A stretch of DNA of 64,000 nt from Amycolatopsis roodepoortensis (GTDB lineage Bacteria > Actinomycetota > Actinomycetes > Mycobacteriales > Pseudonocardiaceae), in contig NZ_JADBEJ010000001.1 in NCBI RefSeq assembly GCF_014873915.1, positions 124,001 through 188,000 on the forward strand. The letters run 5' to 3'. Shown one piece after another: positions 27,641 to 36,464 of this stretch. How positions within the stretch are numbered: the first letter of the stretch is position 1; each line of letters opens with the position of its first letter. The translations under genes were made by a program, and so were the position numbers. A model generated the notes under the pieces. The model saw only the letters and a list, made by a program, of their open reading frames with translations, ran no database searches and had not been told where the DNA came from.

Positions 27641-28576
27641 TTGCCGGTTTCCGCACGCCTCGGCTGGCACGACCTGCCGTCGGCGACGCGTGACGCCGTG
27701 GAGCGTGAGCTCGGGTCGGCGGTCCGTCGTTCGCTGTGGCAGACCCCGGAATTCGACGGCGGTGTCGCCGCGCGGCTCGAACTCGAACGCGGTCATCGCT
27801 GGGTCTTCCTGAAGGCGATCCCCGCGGACAGCCCGCGCGCGGGCGGTTACCGGACAGAGGCCGCCATCGCGCGGCGGCTTCCCGCGGAGGCGCCCACACC
27901 GAAGCTCCTGTCCTTTGTGGATGGTGAGTGGCTGGTGCTCGCGTTCGCCGATTTCGACGGCACCAGGCCGAACCTGCGCCCCGGATCGCCGGACCTTTCC
28001 GCGGTGCTGGCCACCTTCGGCGCGCTCAGGCGCACGCTCACGCCGTGCCCGCTGCCCGACGTCCCGGACGCCCTCGACGATCTCGGCCCACTCCTGCGAG
28101 GCTGGCACGAACTGGCGAAGGAACCGCCGGACGACCTCGACGGCTGGGCCGTCCGCAACCTCGACCGGCTCGTCCAGCTGGAGACGTCGTGGCATCCGTG
28201 GTCGGCCGGGGACACGTTGCTGCACAACGACATCCAGCCCGAATACCTGGTGCGGACCGGGCCGGGCCGGGTGCTGGTCACCAACTGGCGCTACCCGGCG
28301 CGGGGCGCGGGCTGGCTCGATCTGGTCGCGCTCGTCCCGTACCTGCTCGACGCCGGACACGAACCCGCCGACGTCGACCGGCTGCTCCGGCGGCGCCCCG
28401 TACTGGCCGGGGTCCCGGTCTGGGCGGTCACCGCGTTCGGCGTCGCACTGGCCGGGCACGCCGAACGAGCGTCCCGGCTACCGGAACCGCCTGCGACGAC
28501 GGGTGTGCGCGTGGCGCAACGGCGTCTCGCGGCGGCCATGCGCGAGTGGCTCGCTTACCGGACGCATTGGCAGTAG
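27641..28576 (+). CDS. Aminoglycoside phosphotransferase-fold protein, probable pseudokinase
   Basis: 311-aa APH/choline-kinase fold protein. The catalytic loop, normally HxDxxxxN, is H195-N-D197-I-Q-P-E-Y202, so the metal-binding Asn is Tyr. The DFG-equivalent, normally (V/I)DW before a G-x-WLDL element, is VTN215W, so the metal-binding Asp is Asn. The rest of the fold is kept (GYRTEAAIARRLP, GAGWLDLVALVPYLL). It may bind nucleotide or a substrate without transferring phosphate. TTG start at 27641 follows a GGGGGTGG stretch; no other in-frame start precedes it. The gene stands alone before a long repeat-filled gap. Confidence 0.82.
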   Translation: MPVSARLGWHDLPSATRDAVERELGSAVRRSLWQTPEFDGGVAARLELERGHRWVFLKAIPADSPRAGGYRTEAAIARRLPAEAPTPKLLSFVDGEWLVLAFADFDGTRPNLRPGSPDLSAVLATFGALRRTLTPCPLPDVPDALDDLGPLLRGWHELAKEPPDDLDGWAVRNLDRLVQLETSWHPWSAGDTLLHNDIQPEYLVRTGPGRVLVTNWRYPARGAGWLDLVALVPYLLDAGHEPADVDRLLRRRPVLAGVPVWAVTAFGVALAGHAERASRLPEPPATTGVRVAQRRLAAAMREWLAYRTHWQ

Positions 28577-28715
28577 CGCGGCGGCCGGCGCCGTCTATGA
28601 AGGAATCGGGACGTCGAGTGTCCCAAATCCTCCACAGACGACCTTGTGCCTGCGGCCCTCACCTTCGCGCAAGGGCGGCGAACGGGTGTCCGCCCTCCGC
28701 GCGGCAGCAGCCCGG

Positions 28716-28761
28716 CTCGTGAGTGGCCAGGACGGTTCTAACCGTCCATACCGCTCACGAG
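28716..28761. repeat. Family C hairpin repeat, copy 2
   Basis: CTCGTGAGTGGCCAGGACGG-TT-CTAACCGTCC...CTCACGAG. First element of a cluster of hairpins filling the non-coding stretch 28577-29120; no gene was found in that stretch. Confidence 0.8.
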
Positions 28762-28791
28762 GTTCATGTGGCGTGCTCGTCGCAGCTGCGC

Positions 28792-28836
28792 TGAAGGGAG
28801 CTTTCGCTGCGTCTGATGCGGCGAAAGGCCCTTTCA
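28792..28836. repeat. Imperfect hairpin, AAGGGAGCTTTCGC type
   Basis: TGAAGGGAGCTTTCGC pairs with GCGAAAGGCCCTTTCA with two mismatches. It shares words with families A and B and may be a diverged or hybrid copy. Confidence 0.55.
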
Positions 28837-28907
28837 CGTCTTGCTGGTCGCGTTCTGTTTGACTTGTACCCTCCAGATTCGGGCGTCGGCTCGTGAGCGC
28901 CGACGTG

Positions 28908-28962
28908 TGTCGCGAAAGCCACTTTCGCGACGTCAGGTGTCCCGAAAGTGGCTTTCGCGACA
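28908..28962. repeat. Family B double-palindrome repeat, copy 3 (GTCGCG variant)
   Basis: TGTCGCGAAAGCCACTTTCG... with the inverted second arm ending CTTTCGCGACA. One half-arm has CCCGAAAG in place of GCGAAAG, as in the copies at 8436 and 33308. Confidence 0.82.
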
Positions 28963-29007
28963 TCGGCCTCGACCAGGGCCGTCGCTAGTTCACTGCGGCC
29001 GGGGACC

Positions 29008-29062
29008 CGTTGCGAAAGCCACTTTCGCAACCTTCAACGTTGCGAAAGTGGCTTTCGCAACG
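29008..29062. repeat. Family B double-palindrome repeat, copy 4 (TTGCG variant)
   Basis: Perfect copy: CGTTGCGAAAGCC, CTTTCGCAACC, TTCAA centre and exact inverted second arm. It lies 46 bp from the copy at 28908. Confidence 0.85.
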
Positions 29063-29099
29063 CCACCGGGGGGCGACACCTCGGGGCGGGAGAAAGGAG

Positions 29100-29143
29100 T
29101 CGTGAGTGGCCAGGCCGGTTCTAACCGTCCATACCGCTCACGA
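29100..29143. repeat. Family C hairpin repeat, copy 3, overlapping a gene end
   Basis: TCGTGAGTGGCCAGGCCGGTT-CTAACCGTCC...CTCACGA. The centre contains the stop codon (TAG on the minus strand, 29121-29123) of the hydroxyacid dehydrogenase gene, and one arm encodes its last residues. Confidence 0.85.
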
Positions 29144-30035
29144 GGTTCAGCGGCTCCTCGCCGGCGGCGTACCGGCGCAACTGCTCGGCGACCAGCCGCT
29201 TCGCGCGTGGGTAGAACGACGCCGAACCACCCGCGATATGCGGCGTGACGATTACGCCCGGCGTGGTCCACAGTGGATGCCCGGCGGGCAGCGGTTCCGG
29301 GTCGACGACGTCCAGCGCGGCGCGCAGCCGCCCGGAGCCGGTCTCGGCCGTGAGCGCCGCGGTGTCGATCGCCGAGCCTCGCCCGACGTTCACCACCAGG
29401 GCGCCGTCCGGCAGCGCGGCGAGTTCCGCGGCGCCGAACAGGCCCATCGTCGCGGGCGTTTCGGGCAGGATCAGGACCACGATGTCGGCGGACGGCAGCA
29501 GTTCGGCCAGCTCACCCACGCCGTGCACGCGCTCCGCGGGCCGGGCCGTGCTCGCCACCCTGGTCACGACCGCCTCGGCCGCGACCAGTTGCCGCTCGAT
29601 GGCCTGGCCGATCGAACCGTGACCGACCAGCAGCACCCGGCTGTCGGCCAGCGAACGCGTGTGCTCGCGTTCCCACGACGCCGTCGCCTGCTGCGCGAAC
29701 CAGCGCGGCAGATCCCGCTGTGAGGCGTGGATCAGTGCCAGGGCGTGTTCGGCCACGCTGAGGTCATGCAGGCCGCGGCCGTTGGCCAGCTTCACCCCCG
29801 CCGGCACCAGCGGGATCAGCTTCTCCACCCCGGCCGACAACGATTGCACGAGCTTCAGCGACGGAAGCCGCGAGAGCAGCTTCATCGGCTCGGCACCGGT
29901 GTCGTACGGCAGCACGTAGACCTCAACCTCATCGAGGCCCTCGTCCGGCAGCGGACCCAGACCGTCGTAGAGCCGCACGCTCAGGCCCTCGGGCAGCTCG
30001 ATGTCGGACCAAGGCAGGATGGCTCGCTCCGTCAT
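29121..30035 (-). CDS. D-isomer-specific 2-hydroxyacid dehydrogenase
   Basis: 304-aa NAD-dependent oxidoreductase of the D-lactate/phosphoglycerate dehydrogenase superfamily. The Rossmann motif is LVGHGSIGQAIERQL. The catalytic Arg lies in NVGRGSAIDT, the Glu in DPEPLPAGHPLW and the His in TPHIAGG, so it appears active; the substrate acid is unknown. ATG at 30035 has CAGAAT 6 nt before it. The C-terminus SGMDG and the stop codon are encoded within a family C hairpin repeat, so the repeat appears to have been inserted into, or captured as, the gene's end. Confidence 0.9.
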   Translation of the reverse strand: MTERAILPWSDIELPEGLSVRLYDGLGPLPDEGLDEVEVYVLPYDTGAEPMKLLSRLPSLKLVQSLSAGVEKLIPLVPAGVKLANGRGLHDLSVAEHALALIHASQRDLPRWFAQQATASWEREHTRSLADSRVLLVGHGSIGQAIERQLVAAEAVVTRVASTARPAERVHGVGELAELLPSADIVVLILPETPATMGLFGAAELAALPDGALVVNVGRGSAIDTAALTAETGSGRLRAALDVVDPEPLPAGHPLWTTPGVIVTPHIAGGSASFYPRAKRLVAEQLRRYAAGEEPLNLVSGMDG

Positions 30036-30063
30036 GCCGCCATTCTGGCCGCCGCGACCGGCG

Positions 30064-30420
30064 TCACCCTCCGTGGGCCGCGACGCAGAACTCGTTGCCG
30101 ACGGGATCGGCCAGCACCGTCCAGGCGAAGCCCGGCATCTCGTGCCTGTCCAGCTTCTTCGCGCCCAATCCGACCAGACGCTCCACCTCCTTCTCCATGT
30201 CGTCGGTACCGAAGTCCATGTGGACCCGGTTCTTGCCCGCCCGCTCCTCCGGTACACGCTGGAAGGCGAACACCGGCCCGTTCTCCTTCTTGGCACGCAG
30301 GATCAGGAACTCGCCGCCGTGGTCCTGATCCACCTCGACCCCGAGCGCCTTCGTCCAGAACGCCGCGAGCCCGCGCGGATCCGCGCAGTCGATCGTGATC
30401 ATGCCCAGTTCGATACCCAT
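30064..30420 (-). CDS. VOC-family (glyoxalase/bleomycin-resistance fold) protein
   Basis: 118 aa with the two beta-alpha-beta-beta-beta modules of the vicinal oxygen chelate superfamily (MITIDCADPRGLAAFW; RVHMDFGTDDMEKEVERLVG; TVLADPVGNEFCV). The metal pattern is partial, so it may bind a small molecule rather than catalyse. TAGCGT is 6 nt before the ATG (leaderless layout). It is close to the hydroxyacid dehydrogenase gene but with its own apparent promoter. Confidence 0.85.
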   Translation of the reverse strand: MGIELGMITIDCADPRGLAAFWTKALGVEVDQDHGGEFLILRAKKENGPVFAFQRVPEERAGKNRVHMDFGTDDMEKEVERLVGLGAKKLDRHEMPGFAWTVLADPVGNEFCVAAHGG

Positions 30421-30472
30421 GGCGGCACGCTAGCCGCACCCACCGACAAAACCGGGCGCCCGCGATAACCGG

Positions 30473-30503
30473 TTGAACCCGCCCGGGGCGGGGTGACTAC
30501 GCT
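30473..30503 (+). promoter_or_regulatory. Putative proS promoter
   Basis: TTGAAC (30473-30478) and TACGCT (30498-30503), spaced 19 nt. This would give a leader of about 37 nt containing the GAGGAG ribosome binding site of proS. The spacer is longer than ideal. Confidence 0.4.
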
Positions 30504-30546
30504 GCGCAGAACGTCTAAGCACGTAATTCCAGCGAGGAGCCCAGAA

Positions 30547-32295
30547 GTGATCACCAGGATGTCGTCGTTGTTCCTTCGCACCCTGCGTGAGGATCCGGCG
30601 GACGCCGAGGTACCGAGCCACCGGCTCCTGGTACGCGCCGGCTACGTCCGCCGGGTCGCCCCGGGCGGCTACTCCTGGCTGCCGCTGGGCCTGCGGGTGC
30701 TGCGCCGTATCGAGAACGTCGTCCGCGAAGAGATGAACGCCATCGGCGCGCAGGAGATCCAGTTCCCCGCGCTGCTGCCGAAGGAGCCCTACGAGGCCAC
30801 CGGCCGGTGGACCGAGTACGGCGACGCGTTGTTCCGCCTCAAGGACCGCAAGGGCGCCGACTACCTCCTCGGCCCGACGCACGAAGAGCTCTTCGCGCTC
30901 ACCGTGAAGGGTGAATACAGCTCGTACAAGGACTACCCGGTCGTCCTGTACCAGATCCAGACGAAGTACCGCGACGAAGCGCGCCCCCGGGCAGGCATCC
31001 TCCGCGGCCGCGAGTTCGTCATGAAGGACTCCTACTCCTTCGACCTCGACGACGAGGGCCTGACCAAGTCGTACGAGCTGCACCGCCAGGCGTACACGAA
31101 GCTGTTCGACCGCCTCGGCATCGAGTACGTCGTCGTGAAGGCGACCTCCGGCGCGATGGGCGGCTCGGCCTCCGAAGAGTTCCTCGCCGTCGCCGAGACG
31201 GGTGAGGACACCTACGTCCGCAGCACCGAATCGGGGTACGCGGCCAACGTCGAAGCGGTCACCACGCCCGCTCCCGAGGCGAAGCCGATCGAAGGCCTGC
31301 CCGAGGCGAAGGTCCACCACACGCCGGACACCCCGACCATCGAGTCCCTGGTCGCGTTCCTCAACAACGCCGATCTCGGCCGCACCTTCACCGCCGCGGA
31401 CACGCTCAAGAACGTACTGGTGAAGACCCGCCAGCCGGGAGCGAAGGAGTGGGAGCTGCTGGCCATCGGCCTCCCCGGCGACCGCGAGGTCGACACGAAG
31501 CGCCTCGAAGCGTCGCTCGAGCCCGCCGAATTCGAGCTGCTCGAAGAGGCCGATTTCGCCAAGAACCCCTTCCTCGTCAAGGGCTACATCGGCCCGAAGG
31601 CGCTGAAGGACAACGGCGTCCGCTACCTGCTCGACCCGCGCGTCGTCGACGGCACCGCCTGGGTCACCGGCGCCGACGAGCGCGACCACCACGTGGTCGA
31701 CCTGGTCGCGGGCCGCGACTTCACCGGCGACGGCACGATCGAGGCCGCCGAGGTCCGCGAGGGCGACGCGTCGCCCGACGGCAAGGGCACCCTGGTCGCC
31801 GCCCGCGGGATCGAGATCGGGCACATCTTCCAGCTGGGCCGCAAGTACGCGGACGCGTTCGAGCTCGACGCGCTGGGCCCGGACTCCAAGCCCATCCGCA
31901 TCACCATGGGTTCGTACGGCGTCGGAGTCTCGCGGCTGGTCGGCGTGCTCGCCGAGCAGAACCACGACGACCTCGGCATCGTCTGGCCGCGCGAGGTCTC
32001 GCCCTTCGACGTGCACGTCGTCATCGCGGGCAAGGACGAGACGGTCGCCGCGGGCGCGGAGAAGCTCGCCGCCGAACTGGACGCCGCCGGTATCGAGGTC
32101 GTCCTCGACGACCGCAAGGCCACCCCCGGCGTGAAGTTCGCCGACGCCGAACTCGTCGGTGTTCCGACGATCCTCGTCGTCGGGCGCGGCCTGGCGAACG
32201 GGGTCGTCGAGGTCAAGGACCGCCGCACCGGCGAGCGCGAGGAGATCGCCGTCGACGCGGTCGTGGAGCACCTGGTCAAACTCGTCCGCTCGTAA
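30547..32295 (+). CDS. proS: Prolyl-tRNA synthetase
   Basis: 582-aa class II aminoacyl-tRNA synthetase charging tRNA-Pro. The catalytic core shows [20 protein letters not shown], the motif 2 region with [19 protein letters not shown], and motif 3 near GVGVSRLVG. An editing insertion lies in the middle (about 225-405), as in the bacterial-type enzyme, and the anticodon-binding domain is C-terminal. GTG at 30547 is chosen because GAGGAG lies 8 nt upstream. Its TAA stop overlaps the ATG of the next gene by one base, so the downstream membrane protein is probably co-translated. Confidence 0.97.
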   Translation: MITRMSSLFLRTLREDPADAEVPSHRLLVRAGYVRRVAPGGYSWLPLGLRVLRRIENVVREEMNAIGAQEIQFPALLPKEPYEATGRWTEYGDALFRLKDRKGADYLLGPTHEELFALTVKGEYSSYKDYPVVLYQIQTKYRDEARPRAGILRGREFVMKDSYSFDLDDEGLTKSYELHRQAYTKLFDRLGIEYVVVKATSGAMGGSASEEFLAVAETGEDTYVRSTESGYAANVEAVTTPAPEAKPIEGLPEAKVHHTPDTPTIESLVAFLNNADLGRTFTAADTLKNVLVKTRQPGAKEWELLAIGLPGDREVDTKRLEASLEPAEFELLEEADFAKNPFLVKGYIGPKALKDNGVRYLLDPRVVDGTAWVTGADERDHHVVDLVAGRDFTGDGTIEAAEVREGDASPDGKGTLVAARGIEIGHIFQLGRKYADAFELDALGPDSKPIRITMGSYGVGVSRLVGVLAEQNHDDLGIVWPREVSPFDVHVVIAGKDETVAAGAEKLAAELDAAGIEVVLDDRKATPGVKFADAELVGVPTILVVGRGLANGVVEVKDRRTGEREEIAVDAVVEHLVKLVRS

Positions 32296-33224
32296 TGTTC
32301 GGCAAGAAGCGCAGGGATTCCCCGGGCTACGAGGACAACGCGGCGCTGGACGGGTTCGGGGGCTATCAGCCCTCGGACTCGTCCGGCTACACGCCCGCTC
32401 CCGAGACCCCGGCTCCTGAACCCGAGCCGGAGCCGGAGAAGCCCGCGAAGCAGCCGATGTCGCGGAGCGGGCGAAGGGCCATGTACGGCTTCTTCGCGAC
32501 GATCGGCGTCATCACGGTCGCCGCGCTTGCGAACAACAGCGACAGGTCGGACAGCAGCGGGCCGACCACCCGGGCCCCGGTCGTCTACACGCCTTCGCCC
32601 CGGGTCGTCGCGCCGCCGGTGACCGAAGGCTGGCAGTCGGTGGCCGGCAAGGACGGCGTCTACGCCTACGACGTCCCGCCGAACTGGATACCGAAACCCG
32701 GCACGATCCACGGCTGGGAAAAGGGCACCCAGGTCCCGGGCATCACCATGGTCGCCAGCGCCTTCGTCGGCGAGGGTTACTGCCCGCAGGAGAAGGGAAG
32801 CAGGGTCGGCGGCGCCGGCGTGGCCAACATCAAGGTCTCCGATCCCGCCGCCGCCGCGAAGAAGGCGGTCGACGATCTCGCCGTCAGCGCCTACAACCCG
32901 GAGAACGGCCCGCTGACCGCCAAGATCACCCCGGAACCACCCCAGCCGGCCGAATTCACCCTCGGTACCGGCAAGAAGGTCCCCGCCAGCATCGTTTTCG
33001 CGGAGGTCGTCACCCCGCCGGGGCCCTGTGGTGTCCAGCGAGCCCTGGTCGGTGTGCTCGCACCGGAACTGGGCGACGCCTCGGCGGCCCTGGCCGTCTA
33101 TTCGGGCCAGGGCGCTCCGGGCGGCGCGGACCGCGAGCTGATCCTGAAGATCCTCAAGACCTACCGGGGTGTCCCGGAGGCCGACCGCAAGACCATCACG
33201 CCGCCGCCTTCGACGTTGCGCTGA
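32295..33224 (+). CDS. Single-span membrane protein, paralogue 1 of 3
   Basis: 309 aa, function unknown. A cytoplasmic Pro/Glu-rich N-terminus with PEPEPEPEKP (about 1-60) leads to one membrane helix (about 68-85), a Ser/Thr/Pro linker and an outer domain of about 200 aa. That domain begins GWQSVAGKDGVYAYDVPPNW and contains a GYCPQ site and a later PCGVQ, suggesting one disulfide. Two further proteins at 35613 and 36461 share the pattern GWQ...YDVPP.W plus paired CP motifs. It overlaps proS by one base. It may be a cell-envelope protein. Confidence 0.8.
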   Translation: MFGKKRRDSPGYEDNAALDGFGGYQPSDSSGYTPAPETPAPEPEPEPEKPAKQPMSRSGRRAMYGFFATIGVITVAALANNSDRSDSSGPTTRAPVVYTPSPRVVAPPVTEGWQSVAGKDGVYAYDVPPNWIPKPGTIHGWEKGTQVPGITMVASAFVGEGYCPQEKGSRVGGAGVANIKVSDPAAAAKKAVDDLAVSAYNPENGPLTAKITPEPPQPAEFTLGTGKKVPASIVFAEVVTPPGPCGVQRALVGVLAPELGDASAALAVYSGQGAPGGADRELILKILKTYRGVPEADRKTITPPPSTLR

Positions 33225-33307
33225 GGCTCCCGGCGGAGCCGGACTGCGGGACGACTCCAGGCGGTGAAATGTCTGGTTTGTATTGAGCCGAAAGTCAAAC
33301 GTGGCAG

Positions 33308-33359
33308 GTCGCGAAAGCCACTTTCGCGACGCCTGATGTCCCGAAAGTGGCTTTCGCGG
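33308..33359. repeat. Family B double-palindrome repeat, copy 5
   Basis: GTCGCGAAAGCCACTTTCGC... with the same degenerate CCCGAAAG half-arm as the copies at 8436 and 28908. It lies between convergent gene ends, 14 bp from the MprF-like stop. Confidence 0.8.
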
Positions 33360-33372
33360 GGCATGGCCTCTT

Positions 33373-35541
33373 CTACCGTGAAGCCAGCGAAGAAGTACTT
33401 CGCGGCTGCGGGTTCACGAGCGTGCGCTGAGGCTTCTTGCCCGACCGCGCGAGCTTCGCCAGCCGCAGCAGCCCGGTGTTCGGCAGGTAGGCCCGGCCGA
33501 GCGCGATCCCGATGCGCGGCAGGTCCGCCTCGTCGCGGAACGCGAGGTACAGCGGCACGTGGCGCGGCTGGAACTTCGCCTTGAACGCGTGCAGTGAACG
33601 GAACCCGTAGAACGGCTCCATCATCGTGCCGAGCGCGTCGAGCACCCGCTCGACGGCGTGCGCGGGTTCGCCGGAGCTCGCCAGTGGGGCGCCGGACAGC
33701 GAGACGAACTTCGCGCCTTCCTCGCGGAACGCCAGGCACGACGACGCGATCAGGAACTCCATCGACGGGCGGAACCCGTCGGCGCGTTTGCGCATGACGT
33801 CGAGGGTCCAGCCGCCGATCGCACCCGCTCCGGTGTACACCGGCAGCCACGACGTCACGCCGTGGACCACACCGTCGGCGTCCACCGCGAGACCCACCCG
33901 GGTCTCGGGGTCCATCGCCTCGTCGACGCCGCCGAGGGTGAAGCCCATTTCCGGCATGCCCTTGTCGCTGATCCACTCCTCGGAGATCGCGCGGACCTGC
34001 GAGATCACCGCGCGTGGCTGGTCGGCGAGCCGGACGAGCCGGAACTCGATGCCGTCCTTCTTGGCCCGGTTGAGCGCGGTCCGCACGTCCTGCCAGCGCT
34101 TGCCGCGGAACTCCAGCGTTTCCAGTTCGATCAGGGTGTCCTCGGCGACCTGGACCTGCTTCCAGCCGAGCTCTTCGGTTTTGGCGGTGGTGTCACCGGT
34201 GGCGGAGAACAGGCACGGCACGAGACCGGTGTTCTCGCACATCGTGATGAACTCGGCGATCGTCCGGTCGGCGGCGCCGTCCGGGGCGATCGGGTCGCCG
34301 AGGGCGATGGCGACCCCCGCGTGCCGCCGGTAGGCGAGGTAGGACTTGCCGTCCGCGGCCACGAAGTACGAGTTCTGCGGCCAGGTCGTCATCCACGAAA
34401 GCGTGCTCCCGCCGTGGCGGCTGAGCAGCGTGCGGGCCAGCGCGGGGTTGCCCATCCGGCCGAGGCGGCGGCACTTCCGCCGCGACGGCACGCGGAAGGC
34501 GCCGCGGGAGGAGACCAGCAGGGCGAATTCGACCGTCCAGAGCAGGTTGTCCACGAAGAACAGCGGCGGATCCACCACGCCGGCGTCCTCGCCGAAGATC
34601 TCCGCCAGCGTGAGCACCCCGCCGTAGACCATCACCTGCAGGATGACGAACGACGTCAGGATCATCGCGCACCACCAGGCGACCTGGCTGCCCTTGCGCA
34701 GGCCGTTCATGATCGGCACCACGATCAGGCACAGCACGACGACTTCCCAGGTGGACAGCGAAAGCTCTTCGGACGAACCGAAGGGACCGTTGCCCGGCAC
34801 GAAGGACATCACCAGTTCGGCGACCGTCAGTACCAGCAGGCCCGCCATGACGTAGAACCGCCACTCACGCAGGCTGGGCCGCCGTTCGCGCGAGGAATCC
34901 TTGGCACCGAGGAACTTCCGGCCGAACGGCAAGGCGAGGACGAGGGCGAAGAAGTGCACGAGGTCGGCGAGCGTGCCGACGAAGATGATCGCGACCCCGG
35001 CGTAGACGCACAGCCCGGCGCGCAACCGCAGGCGCCACGGCGGGCGCAGGGTGGCGCTGGCGACCGCGACCGCGGCGAGCGCGCCGCCGGAGAACCCGAC
35101 GTCGAGGCTGGCCGCGACCCGTTCCGCCCATTCCCAGCCGGAGTTGCGGCTCAGCGCCAGGAACTGGACCGCCACCAGGACACTGACGAACTGGCCGCCG
35201 ATGGCGACGGCCATCGCCCGCCGGGTGCCGAGCCGCCATTCCGCGAACCCGGCGAACAACGCGAAGCTGAGCACCATCGGCAGGTAGTACAGCGGGACGA
35301 CCGCGAACAGCGGTCCGGTGAACAAGGTCCACCACCGGCCTGATTCGAGCGACGGCAGCCCATACGCGATATACGGGTACACCGCGCGGTCCTCGGCGGC
35401 CGACCAGAGCGCGCCCGTGGCCAAGGCGAGCGCGAGCATGGTGAGCGTGACGAGGCTGGTGAACGGCAGCCGGTGCCTCAGCACCGTGATGATCTTGCGT
35501 GTCCGGCCCGGCGCGGCCGTCCCGCTTCCCCCTTTTGGCAT
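33373..35541 (-). CDS. Rhomboid-like domain fused to an MprF-type aminoacyl-phospholipid synthase domain
   Basis: About 722-aa membrane protein. The N-terminal half has about ten hydrophobic segments. The first six follow a rhomboid layout, with GFS151GG (GxSG) in the fourth and LVH196FFALVLALPFG in the sixth, so the Ser-His dyad is kept; the usual His/Asn of the second helix are missing (PLYYLPMVLSFALF). The C-terminal part (about 380-700) is a DUF2156/LPG-synthase domain with SWMTTWPQNSYFVAADGKSY, which in MprF and LysX transfers an amino acid to phosphatidylglycerol. ATG at 35541 follows TAATTT by 7 nt; a TTG at 35550 is less likely. Confidence 0.85.
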   Translation of the reverse strand: MPKGGSGTAAPGRTRKIITVLRHRLPFTSLVTLTMLALALATGALWSAAEDRAVYPYIAYGLPSLESGRWWTLFTGPLFAVVPLYYLPMVLSFALFAGFAEWRLGTRRAMAVAIGGQFVSVLVAVQFLALSRNSGWEWAERVAASLDVGFSGGALAAVAVASATLRPPWRLRLRAGLCVYAGVAIIFVGTLADLVHFFALVLALPFGRKFLGAKDSSRERRPSLREWRFYVMAGLLVLTVAELVMSFVPGNGPFGSSEELSLSTWEVVVLCLIVVPIMNGLRKGSQVAWWCAMILTSFVILQVMVYGGVLTLAEIFGEDAGVVDPPLFFVDNLLWTVEFALLVSSRGAFRVPSRRKCRRLGRMGNPALARTLLSRHGGSTLSWMTTWPQNSYFVAADGKSYLAYRRHAGVAIALGDPIAPDGAADRTIAEFITMCENTGLVPCLFSATGDTTAKTEELGWKQVQVAEDTLIELETLEFRGKRWQDVRTALNRAKKDGIEFRLVRLADQPRAVISQVRAISEEWISDKGMPEMGFTLGGVDEAMDPETRVGLAVDADGVVHGVTSWLPVYTGAGAIGGWTLDVMRKRADGFRPSMEFLIASSCLAFREEGAKFVSLSGAPLASSGEPAHAVERVLDALGTMMEPFYGFRSLHAFKAKFQPRHVPLYLAFRDEADLPRIGIALGRAYLPNTGLLRLAKLARSGKKPQRTLVNPQPRSTSSLASR

Positions 35542-35612
35542 GGAACTCAAATTAGGTCCGGGAGGTGCTCCGACACATCCGGCACGGGACCCATTTATCC
35601 CTTAGGGGAGTG

Positions 35613-36464
35613 CTACTCGCGACGGATGCTCTCACCCATCTTGAGGACGACACCGCCGGCTATCGCACCGGGGATCTCCTGGTCCGCCAGTACGAGGAGG
35701 ACGTGGTAGCGGCCGGATCCGGGCAGTGCGCGCAACGGGAGAGCGATCGCGGTGATCGCGACCGACGGGGCGGGGCACGGCCCGTCCGGGGCGGGGACGA
35801 CGGAGGTGGTCACGGCGGTGGCGGTCGTCCCGCCGTCCAGGACGGGCACCGGGCCGGGGTCGCCGATCTCCGCCGTCGCGGAGCGACCGTACGCCGCTTC
35901 GGCCCAGCGCAGCGTCGTTTCCTCGGCGGCCTGGGCGAGGCCGCCGACTTCGCCTTCGTCGATCGTCGTGAATCCCGCCGTCGCGCGTGCCGAGAGATCG
36001 GTGCTGGGGCAGAACGCCCGGCGGAACCGCGCGACCCCCTGCAGGGTGACGAGGTCCCCGGCCGGGGTCTCGTAGCCGATGGCGACGTCGGGCTCTTCGA
36101 GCGTCCAATCGGGCGGGACGTCGTAGACGAACGGATGATCGCCGGACACCACCGGTTGCCAGCCCGCGATCACCGGCTGGACCCGTGTGGCGGGCACCGG
36201 GTCGGGCAGGACGAGGTCGTGGGCGGACGGCGGTGGAGGCGCGGTCTTCGCCTGGTAGGTGGCCGTCGCGCCGACGGCGAGGACGACGGCCAGCCCGAGG
36301 ACGCCGAGCGTCGGCCGCAGGCGCAGGCGACGGCGCGGCGGGACGGCGTCCCGGACGATCGGAAGCGGTCTCGTCTGTTCGGCCTCGGTTTCGAGCGGCT
36401 GCCCGGTGAGGGGATCGACGAACCACTGCCGAGGTTCGTCGTTCCGCCCACCGGGGCCGGTCAT
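35613..36464 (-). CDS. Single-span membrane protein, paralogue 2 of 3
   Basis: 283 aa, unknown function. Short cytoplasmic part (FVDPLTGQPLETEAEQTRPL), one membrane helix (about 50-67), then an outer domain starting AGWQPVVSGDHPFVYDVPPDW. It contains AFCPSTD and GPCPAPSV cysteines that match paralogues 1 and 3. ATG overlaps the stop of the gene at 36461 (ATGA), so the two are coupled. Adjacent to the MprF-like gene on the same strand. Confidence 0.78.
   Translation of the reverse strand: MTGPGGRNDEPRQWFVDPLTGQPLETEAEQTRPLPIVRDAVPPRRRLRLRPTLGVLGLAVVLAVGATATYQAKTAPPPPSAHDLVLPDPVPATRVQPVIAGWQPVVSGDHPFVYDVPPDWTLEEPDVAIGYETPAGDLVTLQGVARFRRAFCPSTDLSARATAGFTTIDEGEVGGLAQAAEETTLRWAEAAYGRSATAEIGDPGPVPVLDGGTTATAVTTSVVPAPDGPCPAPSVAITAIALPLRALPGSGRYHVLLVLADQEIPGAIAGGVVLKMGESIRRE

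Noticed and set aside
28577..29120. Possible mobile element in the repeat patch
   Set aside because: No transposase, no target duplication and no terminal repeats beyond the individual hairpins were found.
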